Shown piece by piece: positions 19,968 through 28,010 of a DNA stretch of 64,000 nucleotides. Source of the stretch: Arthrobacter ruber (GTDB taxonomy: Bacteria; Actinomycetota; Actinomycetes; Actinomycetales; Micrococcaceae); contig NZ_PPTH01000017.1 in NCBI RefSeq assembly GCF_002954225.1, positions 5,311-69,310 on the forward strand. The letters run 5' to 3'. Under the pieces are notes generated by a model. The model saw nothing but the letters and a program-made list of their open reading frames with translations, made no database searches and had not been told where the DNA came from. The translations under genes and the position numbers were made by a program. Every line of letters begins with the position of its first letter. Position 1 is the stretch's first letter.

Positions 19968-21008
19968 ATGATCCCCCGCTTCCGCTCGGCCGCCGCCGTC
20001 GTCGTCCTGCTCGCCGCCGCCCTCCTGTCCGCCCCGCCGGCCACCGCGGCGGGGGCCTCGTACGTGGCGCTCGGTGATTCCTACTCCTCCGGCACGGGCA
20101 CGCGCGCCTACCTCGCGGACGGCTCGTCCTGCCAGCGCTCGGTGTACGCCTACCCCTCGCTCATCGCGAGCGCCAGGGGCTACGCCCTGAACTTCCGTGC
20201 ATGCTCCGGCGCCACGGTCCCCGACGTCGTCGCGACCCAGCTCGGCGCCCTCGGCCCGGCCACGTCGTACGTCACCCTCAGCGTGGGCGGGAACGACGCC
20301 GCCTTCGTGGACGTCCTGACCGAATGCGCGCAACCCGCCTGGATGAGCAACTGCACGGCGTCGATCGACAGGGCGCAGGCCGTCATCACGAACCAGCTGC
20401 CAGGCAGTCTCTCCTCGCTGTACCGGCAGATCCGCGCACGGGCGCCATACGCATCGGTGACGATCGCGGGCTACCCGCGGATCTTCAACGGCGAGGACTG
20501 CAACGCCGCCACCTGGTTCTCGCCCGCGGAGGAGTCCCGCCTGAACGCCACGGCGGACCTGCTGAACAGGACGACGGCGGCAGCCGCCGCGGCGGCGGGC
20601 TTCGCCTTCCGCAACCCGACGGCGGCCTTCACCGGCCATGCGGTGTGCGATGCATCCGAGTGGGTGAACGGGCTCTCCAACCCCGTCTCGGACTCGTACC
20701 ACCCGAACCAGGCGGGACACGCCTCGGGGTACGTCCCCCTGATGGGCGCGTCGCTCACGGGAACCCCTGGGGGCGTCACCCAGCAGACGCTGCAGGCCGC
20801 CGAGCTGTCGGCTCCGGCCCTCGCACGGCAGCAGGGCGTACACGCCGCCGAGGATTCCCGGATCCGGCCGGAGGAGTTCGTCCTGCCGGACCTGAAGAGC
20901 CCGGCGGCCAGGGCGGCCGCGGCACGCGCCGGCGTCGACCTCCTCGATCCCGCCAGCATCGACCGGGCCGACCGCGCGGCGGAGGCACGCCAGCTCGGTC
21001 GCCGGTAG
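19968..21008 (+). CDS. Secreted SGNH/GDSL-family hydrolase
   Basis: This 346-residue exported esterase/lipase has a Sec signal peptide (residues 1-27, cut near ATAAG). The SGNH blocks are ALGDSYSSGTG (catalytic Ser), SVGGNDAAF, and DSYHPNQAGH with the catalytic Asp/His pair. Six Cys in the mature domain suggest disulfides, as in the Streptomyces lipase group. A C-terminal extension of about 80 residues (from LQAAELSAP on) is Ala/Arg-rich and unlike the catalytic core. ATG 19968 has AGGAG eight bases upstream. The gene diverges from gcvP. Confidence 0.92.
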   Translation: MIPRFRSAAAVVVLLAAALLSAPPATAAGASYVALGDSYSSGTGTRAYLADGSSCQRSVYAYPSLIASARGYALNFRACSGATVPDVVATQLGALGPATSYVTLSVGGNDAAFVDVLTECAQPAWMSNCTASIDRAQAVITNQLPGSLSSLYRQIRARAPYASVTIAGYPRIFNGEDCNAATWFSPAEESRLNATADLLNRTTAAAAAAAGFAFRNPTAAFTGHAVCDASEWVNGLSNPVSDSYHPNQAGHASGYVPLMGASLTGTPGGVTQQTLQAAELSAPALARQQGVHAAEDSRIRPEEFVLPDLKSPAARAAAARAGVDLLDPASIDRADRAAEARQLGRR

Positions 21009-21267
21009 ACCGGCCGCCAGGCCCGGCCGGTCAGGCCCGGTTCGTGACGTGCGTGCTCGAACCGTTCCCGGCGGCCTGGATGATCAGGTCCTGCGACGCC
21101 TCGTGGTGCGGCGCCACGTGCCACGCCCCGTCCCGGGTCCAGCGGGCACCGTGCGACCCGCCCGCCCATCACGCGTACATACGTTTGCATGGAATATCCG
21201 TGATGCCGCGCCCGTTCTACCATCGGGTCCAGGGCGGGCCCGATCACCAAGCACGGGGAGTACTGTC

Positions 21268-22299
21268 ATGGCACGCGAACTGGAACTCGGTCTCGATACC
21301 TTCGGGGACGTCACGCGCGGCGAGGACGGCCGGGCGCTCCCCTATCCGCAGGTCATCCGCAACGTCATCGCCGAGGCCGTCCTCGCCGACGAGGTCGGCG
21401 TCGACTTCATCGGTATCGGCGAGCACCACCGCGACGACTTCGCCGTCTCCGCACCCGAGACCGTGCTGGCCGCCATCGCCGGGCAGACGAAACGCATCCG
21501 GCTCGGTTCGGCCGTCACCGTACTCAGCTCCGACGATCCCGTGCGCGTCTACCAGCGCTTCGCCACCCTCGACGCGGCGTCCGACGGCCGTGCCGAGGTC
21601 ATCCTCGGCCGCGGCTCCTTCACCGAGTCCTTCCCCCTGTTCGGCTACGACCTCTCCGACTACGAGCGGCTCTTCGAGGAGAAGCTCGACCTCTTCTCCG
21701 AGCTGATCAAGGAGGGACCGGTCACCTGGTCCGGCAGCACGCGCCCTCCGCTCGAGAACCACGAGGTGTACCCCAAGACCGAGGGGGGGCACCTCAGGAC
21801 GTGGATCGGCGTCGGCGGAAGCCCGGAGTCCGTGGTGCGGGCCGCCCGTTACGGGATGCCGCTGATGCTCGCGATCATCGGCGGGGACCCCGCGCGCTTC
21901 GCGCCCTATGTGGACCTGTACCACCGTGCGCTCAACCAGCTCGGCCGGCCCACCCTGCCGATCGGCGTCCACTCCCCCGGGTACGTCGCCGACTCCGACG
22001 AGCAGGCCCGCGAGGAGCTGTGGCCGGACAACCGCATCATGCGCGACCGCATCGGCCGCGAGCGCGGGTGGGGTCCGACGACGCGCGCGGAGTTCGACCA
22101 GGAGGCCGACTTCGGCTCGCTCTACGTCGGCTCGCCGGAGACCGTCGCGAAGAAGATCGCGTCGACGGCGCGGACGCTCGGGATCGACCGCTTCGACATG
22201 AAGTACAGCGCCGGGCCCCTGCCGCACGAGAAGCTCATGCACAGCATCGAGCTGTACGGCACGAAGGTCATCCCCATGGTGAGGGAGATGCTCGCCTAG
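21268..22299 (+). CDS. LLM-class flavin-dependent oxidoreductase
   Basis: This 343-residue luciferase-like TIM-barrel protein probably uses FMN/F420 and is cytoplasmic. It begins ELELGLDTFGDVT and shows DFIGIGEHHRDDFAVSAP, the conserved early block. SAVTVLSSDDPVRVYQRF and RAEVILGRGSF follow. ATG 21268 is preceded by GGGGAG. It stands alone, with a terminator hairpin right after it. Members act as monooxygenases or reductases on very different substrates, so no specific reaction is proposed. Confidence 0.9.
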   Translation: MARELELGLDTFGDVTRGEDGRALPYPQVIRNVIAEAVLADEVGVDFIGIGEHHRDDFAVSAPETVLAAIAGQTKRIRLGSAVTVLSSDDPVRVYQRFATLDAASDGRAEVILGRGSFTESFPLFGYDLSDYERLFEEKLDLFSELIKEGPVTWSGSTRPPLENHEVYPKTEGGHLRTWIGVGGSPESVVRAARYGMPLMLAIIGGDPARFAPYVDLYHRALNQLGRPTLPIGVHSPGYVADSDEQAREELWPDNRIMRDRIGRERGWGPTTRAEFDQEADFGSLYVGSPETVAKKIASTARTLGIDRFDMKYSAGPLPHEKLMHSIELYGTKVIPMVREMLA

Positions 22300-22303
22300 G
22301 AAC

Positions 22304-22345
22304 GCCGGGGCGGACCGCCAGAACGCCCCGGCTTCGGTCTTTCTT
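22304..22345 (+). terminator. Rho-independent terminator after the LLM gene
   Basis: A perfect 9-bp stem (GCCGGGGCG / CGCCCCGGC) with an 11-base loop is followed by a T-rich run (TTCGGTCTTTCTTC). It starts five bases after the LLM stop. Confidence 0.7.
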
Positions 22346-22506
22346 CGGTGTTCTTTCGCCCTTGGACCCCGCCGCGTTTGAGTGGCGTCGACCAGAGTGG
22401 TTCCCAGGAGTCCAGCACTCCATCCGTCTTCCCTCCGGTTCCGGTCCGTCCACCGGAACCGGCGGGCAGCTTCACCAGGAATCAGTGGCACATCAGAGGA
22501 GCAGGC

Positions 22507-23589
22507 GTGACGACGATCGACCTTCCGTCCATCACCCCCGAGGCGCGGACCCGCCGGCACTCGCGCCACGCCGCTCCCGCCATCACACCTGCACCCGCAC
22601 AACCGGCCGCCGTGATCGGGGCACCGGTGGCGACCGTGGAGCGTCCGTCCCCCCTCCAGCGCCTCGCGAGCCTCCTCGGCACCCTGCTCATGGTCGTCGC
22701 CGTGGTCGCCGTCCTGTTCTTCGCCATCGGCCCGCGCTTCTTCGGCTACCAGACCGCGACGATGCTGACCGGGAGCATGGCGCCCGACATCATGCCGGGC
22801 GACGTCGTCGTCACCACTCTCCAGCCCGTCGGCGAGGTCGCCGTGGGCGACGTCATCAGCTACCACATCCCCGTCGAGGACCACCGCGTGGAGACCCACC
22901 GCGTGATCGAGGTCGTCCGGGGAGCCGACGGCAGCACGGCGGTCCGCACCAAGGGCGACGCCAACGAGTCCGTGGATCCCTGGCTCGCGACGCTGGACGG
23001 CGACTCCGTCTACGAGGCCACGGCCGTCATCCCCGAGGTCGGCAACGTGATCCGCGCGCTGCGCACCCCTGCCGTCAGTCACGTCCTGGTCTACGGCATC
23101 CCGGCGGTCCTCGTGGGCTCCCTGCTCCTCATGATCTGGTCACGTCCGAAGGACGACGCCGACGGCCCGACCGATGACGCCGCCGTCCCGGCGAACGCCC
23201 CGATCAGCCTCCACACCCACCGACCCGCGACCGACAAGGCCCTGATGTCCCAGCTTCCCGCGCTCGACCGGGCGATCCTCGAGAACCTCGGGGTGGAACT
23301 GTCCAGCCAGGCCGGGGCCCTCCAGTTCGCGGGGATGTTCGTCGACATGCTCCCGCAGCGCATCGGCGCCGTCGAGGACGCCTTCGCAGACCGCGACACC
23401 GACGCCGTCGTCGTCGCACTGCTCAGCCTCAACGTGAGTGCCTCGATGGTCGGGGCCCGCCGCCTCGAGGAGGCGGCATCCGCTGCGCTGGACCGGGTGG
23501 ACGAGCCGGGCGACGCCGCCGCGCTCATCACGCAGCTGCAGGGCCTCGGGGTGGAATTTCAGGCCGCGCTGGGCGGCATCATCCGATAA
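22507..23589 (+). CDS. Signal peptidase I (SipW type) fused to a degenerate HPt-like domain
   Basis: This 360-residue protein has an N-terminal tail (1-50), a membrane helix (about 53-75), then an S26 peptidase domain. The nucleophile is Ser90 (MLTGSMAPDIMPGD), and the pattern RVETHRVIEVV has His131 where SipW/archaeal enzymes use His instead of Lys. A second membrane helix is at about 190-211 (VLVYGIPAVLVGSLLLMIW). After it comes a helical domain (about 248-356) that resembles a histidine phosphotransfer module, with LLSLNVSASMVGA at the phospho-site. There the expected His is Leu306. The start GTG 22507 follows GAGGA. It converges on and overlaps an orphan response regulator by 31 bases. 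What it cleaves is unknown. Confidence 0.75.
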   Translation: MTTIDLPSITPEARTRRHSRHAAPAITPAPAQPAAVIGAPVATVERPSPLQRLASLLGTLLMVVAVVAVLFFAIGPRFFGYQTATMLTGSMAPDIMPGDVVVTTLQPVGEVAVGDVISYHIPVEDHRVETHRVIEVVRGADGSTAVRTKGDANESVDPWLATLDGDSVYEATAVIPEVGNVIRALRTPAVSHVLVYGIPAVLVGSLLLMIWSRPKDDADGPTDDAAVPANAPISLHTHRPATDKALMSQLPALDRAILENLGVELSSQAGALQFAGMFVDMLPQRIGAVEDAFADRDTDAVVVALLSLNVSASMVGARRLEEAASAALDRVDEPGDAAALITQLQGLGVEFQAALGGIIR

Positions 23590-24359
23590 CCGACCCCGCG
23601 GACGGTCCGGATGAATCGCGGTGCCTTGGTGTCCTCTCCCAGCTTCTTCCGCAGGTTCCGGATGTGCACCTCCACGAGGTGCTGATCGTTGACCCAGCCC
23701 TCACCCCAGATGCGCGACAGCAGGGTCTCCCGCTGCCACACGCGACGCGGTCCGGAGACGAGCGTGGCCAGGAGATCGAACTCGATCCGCGTGAGCGGGA
23801 GCTCGATGCCGTCGAGCATCGCGATGCGGCCCTCGGGATCGATGGTGAGGGGCCCGTGGATCAGCAGGTTCTCGGTCTGCTCGGGGGCGGCAGGCGGTGC
23901 GGTGATCACCCCCGCCGCGGACTGCGACTCCTCCGCCGCCTCCGCGCCGGGCAGGGGCTGCGCCACGTTGCGGACAGTGCTCCTCGGCCGGCGGAACATG
24001 GCGTTCACGCGGGCGCCCACCTCGCGGGGGCTGAACGGTTTGACGATGAAGTCGTCGGCCCCGATCTCGAGGCCGATCAGGCGGTCGATCTCGTCCTGCC
24101 GCGCCGTGATCATGATGACGTACGCGTCGGTCAGCGGTCGGATCTGGCGGCACACCTCCACCCCGTCGATGTCCGGCAGGTTCAGGTCGAGGGTCACCAG
24201 ATCGGGGTGGCGCTCTCGCACGAGCGCCACGCCCTGACGGCCGTTCTCGGCCTCGATGGTGGTGAATCCGCTCATTCCCAGGGTCATCACCAACAGTTGC
24301 CGCACATCGGCGTCGTCTTCGATGATGAGTGCGACTCGCGCTTGAGGGTCGGAGGTCAT
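23559..24359 (-). CDS. OmpR/PhoB-type response regulator, no kinase nearby
   Basis: This 266-residue regulator has a receiver domain (1-125) with phospho-acceptor Asp58 (VTLDLNLPDIDG), the acidic pair at EDD 15-17, Thr85 and Lys107 (FIVKPFSPRE). An Ala/Gln/Glu-rich linker of about 40 residues precedes the C-terminal winged helix (about 170-262; GPRRVWQRETLL, DQHLVEVHIRNLRKKLG, RTVRGVGYRM). No histidine kinase gene is in the window. ATG 24359 starts the receiver directly; an upstream in-frame start would add 11 residues. Its 3' end overlaps the signal peptidase-HPt gene on the other strand. Target genes are unknown. Confidence 0.9.
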   Translation of the reverse strand: MTSDPQARVALIIEDDADVRQLLVMTLGMSGFTTIEAENGRQGVALVRERHPDLVTLDLNLPDIDGVEVCRQIRPLTDAYVIMITARQDEIDRLIGLEIGADDFIVKPFSPREVGARVNAMFRRPRSTVRNVAQPLPGAEAAEESQSAAGVITAPPAAPEQTENLLIHGPLTIDPEGRIAMLDGIELPLTRIEFDLLATLVSGPRRVWQRETLLSRIWGEGWVNDQHLVEVHIRNLRKKLGEDTKAPRFIRTVRGVGYRMMPPSAA

Positions 24360-24564
24360 GGGTAACACACTGCCAGATGTCGGCACGACCACCGGGCAGA
24401 TCGGCTCCGGCCTGGCGTTTCTCCAGCCGGTCCGCTATCCGTTCCGCGCGGGCGGGCTTCCCGAGCGTCCGACGAACGGGTGCGATCGTCGGCCCGCGAC
24501 ACCTCGATCCTGCAGGAACACTCGGGTGGATCGGGAACGCCATGCCCGTCGGTACCCTCTTCCT

Positions 24565-25350
24565 ATGCTCAGAATCGTCGACCAGCTCCGGATGGTGCCG
24601 GAAGTGGCACGCCTCGCCGTGCGGGCGCCCCGCGACCCGGCCGAGGCATGGGAGGGCTACTGGAGCCGCGTGCGCACCACCGGCACCCGGGGTGAGGTGC
24701 TCTGGGACGCGGACATCGGCCCCGAGGCGGAGCAGTACACGCACGCCATCCGAAGCCACATGGACGGCAGCCTCCCGGTCATCGACGTCGGCTGCGGCAA
24801 CGGACGATGGACCCGGTGGCTCGCAGGGCATTTTCCCTCGGCGCTCGGTGTCGACGTCGCCGACAGCGCCGTGGAGCGTGCCGCGCACGAATCGCGGGAC
24901 CACTCCGCCGTCGCCTTCCGGGTGATGGACCTGACGGCCCCGGGTACCGGCAGACTGCTGCAGGAGGAGCACGGCGACGCGAACGTCTTCGTACGGGGAG
25001 TCTTCCACGTTCTGAAACCACGCCAGCGGGAACACCTCGGCGAGAACCTCCGGCACATCGTGGGCAGCCGGGGCCGGGTGCTGCTGACCGAGACGAACTA
25101 CCGTGGCAATCCGCTGTCCTACATGCAGAGTCTCGGCGCGAAGCCGGGGAGCATCCCGGCCCCGCTCCGGAGGGCCATCGGCGGCATCCCGGTGCCCGGC
25201 CACTTCGGATCGGCGGAGCGTCGGGCGGCGTTCCCCGACGGCGTGTGGAGCGTCCTCGCGGACGGTGCGGTGACCATCGAGGCCGTTCCGATGGGTGGCC
25301 GGTCCAGCACCAGGATCCCCGGGTACTTCGCTATGATGGGCGCTCGCTGA
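24565..25350 (+). CDS. SAM-dependent methyltransferase, class I
   Basis: This 261-residue protein has SAM motif I VIDVGCGNGRWTRWL (about 74-88), an acidic residue at the next strand (GVDVADSA), and HVLKPRQREHL in the later part. It is similar to small-molecule methyltransferases but has no recognised substrate domain. The TACCCT at 24553-24558 lies seven bases before ATG 24565, so the transcript may be leaderless. It diverges from the response regulator and may be co-transcribed with the STAS-like gene 67 bases downstream. Confidence 0.8.
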   Translation: MLRIVDQLRMVPEVARLAVRAPRDPAEAWEGYWSRVRTTGTRGEVLWDADIGPEAEQYTHAIRSHMDGSLPVIDVGCGNGRWTRWLAGHFPSALGVDVADSAVERAAHESRDHSAVAFRVMDLTAPGTGRLLQEEHGDANVFVRGVFHVLKPRQREHLGENLRHIVGSRGRVLLTETNYRGNPLSYMQSLGAKPGSIPAPLRRAIGGIPVPGHFGSAERRAAFPDGVWSVLADGAVTIEAVPMGGRSSTRIPGYFAMMGAR

Positions 25351-25417
25351 TCCTTGGTCTCACCGGGAACTCGGGGCCGTCCGGCCCGGAAGCCTCAGCG
25401 TCGTGAGGAGACAGGCC

Positions 25418-25813
25418 ATGCCCGCACAGCCGATCGAGGGAGGCAAGGCCACGCTCGCCCTGCTCCCCAACGGGATCCTGCACCTCGAGTGGGAGAAGGA
25501 CTGCACCATCACGGCGGACGACGCCCAGGCGGCCATGGTCGCGGTCAACGATCTCGCCGAGGCGGACGGGCATCCCATGCTCGTCGACATGGAGACCACG
25601 CGGACGGTCACCCGTGATGCCCGGGCGGTCTTCGCCACCCCGTGCGCCGCGTCGCGGATCGCCCTGCTCGGGTCCTCGCCCGTGGACCGGATGATCGCCA
25701 ACTTCTTCCTCGGCGTGAACTCGCCACCCTGCCCCACCCGGTTCTTCACTTCGCGGCACATGGCCGTCGCGTGGCTGCAGAGCGGCGCCCACGAGCAGCC
25801 CGCGAGCGCCTGA
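25418..25813 (+). CDS. STAS/SpoIIAA-like small protein
   Basis: This 131-residue soluble protein alternates beta and alpha segments like the STAS/SpoIIAA fold. Strongly patterned stretches are ITADDAQAAM, PMLVDMETTRTVTRDAR and SSPVDRMIANFFLGV. I recall near relatives as a common unnamed family in Micrococcaceae (recently a DUF), not biochemically characterised. ATG 25418 has GAGGAG upstream. It ends five bases before the convergent MFS gene. A role in binding a lipid or partner protein is possible but unproven. Confidence 0.65.
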   Translation: MPAQPIEGGKATLALLPNGILHLEWEKDCTITADDAQAAMVAVNDLAEADGHPMLVDMETTRTVTRDARAVFATPCAASRIALLGSSPVDRMIANFFLGVNSPPCPTRFFTSRHMAVAWLQSGAHEQPASA

Positions 25814-25818
25814 GGCGC

Positions 25819-27300
25819 CTAGCCCAGGTGCACGGCCTCGTCGGACATCGTGAACTCGTCACGTGCGACCCTGATCATGAACCAGCAGACGGGCGATGCA
25901 AGGGCCAGCACCACGGCGGCGGCCAGGAACACCACGGAGTAGCCGTCCACGAGGGCCTGCAGCCCGCCGGCGGCACCCTCGGCCGTGCCGGTTCCGGCAC
26001 CCACCGTGTACAGCGCGGTGAACACGGCCGTGCCGATCGATCCGCCGATCTGCTGCGTCGCGGTGACGGCAGCGCTGGCGACGCCCGAATCGCGGGGGGC
26101 GATCCCGAGCAGTGCGACGTTCTGGAGCGGGACGAAGATGAGCGCGAGTCCCACGCCCAGGAGGATCTGCGCGGGAAGCACCTCCAGCGCGTAGGAGCCG
26201 CCGACCGTGATGCGGCTGAGCAGCAGCAACCCGGCGGCAGCGACCAGCGGTCCCACCGTCATCAGGATGCGCGCCCCGACCGTCGGCAGGAGCCGCGAGA
26301 CCACCCCGGCGCAGACGATGATGGCCACGGTCATGGGCAGTGATGCGAGTCCCGAGACCAGCGGACTCATGCCCAGGACGATCTGCAGATACAGCGTCAG
26401 GTAGAGCAGTGCGCCGAGGAGCGCGGCTCCGACGGCGATCGAGGTCAGGTAGGCGCCCGCCCGTGCCCGGTCCGTGATGATCCGCAGTGGCAGCAGCGGG
26501 TGCTGCGAGCGGGACTCGACGAGGATGAAGAGGGCCAGCAGCACGACGCCGAGGGCGAGGAACCCGAGCGTGTCGGCCCGGACCCAGCCGGCCTCGGCGC
26601 GGGAGAACCCGTAGACCACGGAGGCGAGACCGAGACTCACGAGGACCGCACCCGGCACGTCGTAGCGGGTGCTCCCCTCGGCGCGGCTCTCGCGGAGCAC
26701 GGGCAGGCCGAGGGCGATGGCGACGACGGCGATGGGCACGTTCACGAGCAGGCACCAGTGCCAGCTGAAGTATTCGGTGAGGACACCGCCGAGCAGGAGG
26801 CCCACAGCGGCTCCGCCGCCGGCGATGGTGCCGTAGACCGCGAACGCCCGCACGCGGTCCTTGCCGCCGGGGAAGGTCACGGAGAGGATGGCCAGCGCAG
26901 CGGGGGCCAGCAGCGCGGCGAAGACGCCCTGGAGTCCGCGGGCCAGCAGGAGCGTCTCACCCGAGGTGGCTATTCCGCCGATGGCCGACGCGAGGGCGAA
27001 ACCGGCCATGCCGACGATGAAGGACCGCTTCCTGCCCCAGAAGTCGGCGATCCGGCCGCCGAGGAGCAGGAGCGCGCCGAAGGTCAGGGCGTAGAGCGTG
27101 ACCACCCAGCTGCGATCGCTGTCGGACATGCCGAGCTCCGCCTGTGCCTGCGGAAGGGCGATGTTCACGATGGTGCCGTCGAGGACGACCATGAGCTGGG
27201 CGAGCGCGATGATGGCCAGCACGAGCCAGCGATTGGCGGGGGCTTTTCGGGCGGCGTCGATGGTGGACGTACCGGATGAACCCGGAGTGGGGACGGACAT
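25819..27300 (-). CDS. MFS drug-efflux transporter, DHA2 (14-TM, EmrB/QacA) family
   Basis: This 493-residue proton-driven exporter has about 14 hydrophobic segments. Motif A is visible as GGRIADFWGRKR (about 75-90), and VVLDGTIVNIALPQ in TM1 is the DHA2 signature. The gene diverges from a TetR-type repressor across an intergenic region with a perfect palindrome, the standard layout of a substrate-inducible efflux pump. Substrates are not predictable beyond amphipathic drugs or dyes. Confidence 0.92.
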   Translation of the reverse strand: MSVPTPGSSGTSTIDAARKAPANRWLVLAIIALAQLMVVLDGTIVNIALPQAQAELGMSDSDRSWVVTLYALTFGALLLLGGRIADFWGRKRSFIVGMAGFALASAIGGIATSGETLLLARGLQGVFAALLAPAALAILSVTFPGGKDRVRAFAVYGTIAGGGAAVGLLLGGVLTEYFSWHWCLLVNVPIAVVAIALGLPVLRESRAEGSTRYDVPGAVLVSLGLASVVYGFSRAEAGWVRADTLGFLALGVVLLALFILVESRSQHPLLPLRIITDRARAGAYLTSIAVGAALLGALLYLTLYLQIVLGMSPLVSGLASLPMTVAIIVCAGVVSRLLPTVGARILMTVGPLVAAAGLLLLSRITVGGSYALEVLPAQILLGVGLALIFVPLQNVALLGIAPRDSGVASAAVTATQQIGGSIGTAVFTALYTVGAGTGTAEGAAGGLQALVDGYSVVFLAAAVVLALASPVCWFMIRVARDEFTMSDEAVHLG

Positions 27301-27353
27301 GGATCTCCTCGTAGTGGTCTCGATCGAGAGTAGGTGCGCCCTCGGCCCTCAGT

Positions 27354-27373
27354 CAAACGAACTAGTTCGTTTG
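27354..27373. promoter_or_regulatory. TetR operator, perfect 20-bp palindrome
   Basis: CAAACGAACTAGTTCGTTTG reads the same on both strands. It lies between the divergent MFS and TetR genes and ends two bases before TATAGT (27376-27381), the likely -10 of the tetR gene. Binding there would repress both genes. Confidence 0.8.
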
Positions 27374-27387
27374 GGTATAGTGAAGGG

Positions 27388-27948
27388 ATGCATGCGACGA
27401 CGGACGTACGGACCCGCATCCTGCTGGCTGCCAGGGTCGAGTTCGCCGCCTTCGGCCTCGCCGGCGCCCGGATCGACCGCATCGCGAAGGCAGCTGCTGC
27501 CAGCAAGGAGCGCCTCTACGCGCACTTCGCCGACAAGTCCGCCCTGTTCCAGGCCGTGCTGGACGCGGGTGCTGCCCGGTTCCATGAGGCGGTGGCGCTC
27601 GATCCGGCCGATGTGCCGGGGTTCGTGGGGGCCGCCTTCGACCACGCGCACGAGTACCCGGAGATCCTGCGGATGCTGACCTGGGCGCGGCTCGAGGGCA
27701 TGGAGTACGACCTCCCGGGAGGATCCCACCCGGACCGCAAGCTGGCGGCGCTGCGGGAGGCGCAGGACCACGGGCACGTCGACCCGTCCTGGGCGCCCGA
27801 GGAACTCCTCCCTCTTCTGTTCGGGGTCGCCCAGGCCTGGGTGCAGGCTCCGCTGGTGGCCCATGCGAATGCGTCGGGGACGCCCCTGGCCGCCCATCGG
27901 GCCTCCGCGGTGGAGGCCGCCCGGCGGATCATCCGGCCGAGGAGCTGA
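27388..27948 (+). CDS. TetR-family repressor of the adjacent efflux gene
   Basis: This 186-residue protein has an N-terminal TetR helix-turn-helix (TRILLAARVEFAAFGLAGARIDRIAKAAAASKERLYAHFADK) and a C-terminal ligand domain with LLPLLFGVAQAWVQAP. TATAGT at 27376-27381 ends six bases before ATG 27388, so the mRNA is probably leaderless. The perfect palindrome just upstream is its likely operator. It should repress itself and the MFS gene until a pump substrate binds. Confidence 0.9.
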   Translation: MHATTDVRTRILLAARVEFAAFGLAGARIDRIAKAAAASKERLYAHFADKSALFQAVLDAGAARFHEAVALDPADVPGFVGAAFDHAHEYPEILRMLTWARLEGMEYDLPGGSHPDRKLAALREAQDHGHVDPSWAPEELLPLLFGVAQAWVQAPLVAHANASGTPLAAHRASAVEAARRIIRPRS

Positions 27949-28010
27949 CCTCCCGTCCGGATGCCCGAGGGCGCATAGGGACTCCCGACATCATCCGCCG
28001 TCGAGGCCGC

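Noticed and set aside
21244..23082. A 612-codon minus-strand frame opposite the LLM and signal peptidase genes
   Set aside because: It crosses two real genes and a terminator, lacks motifs and has shadow composition.
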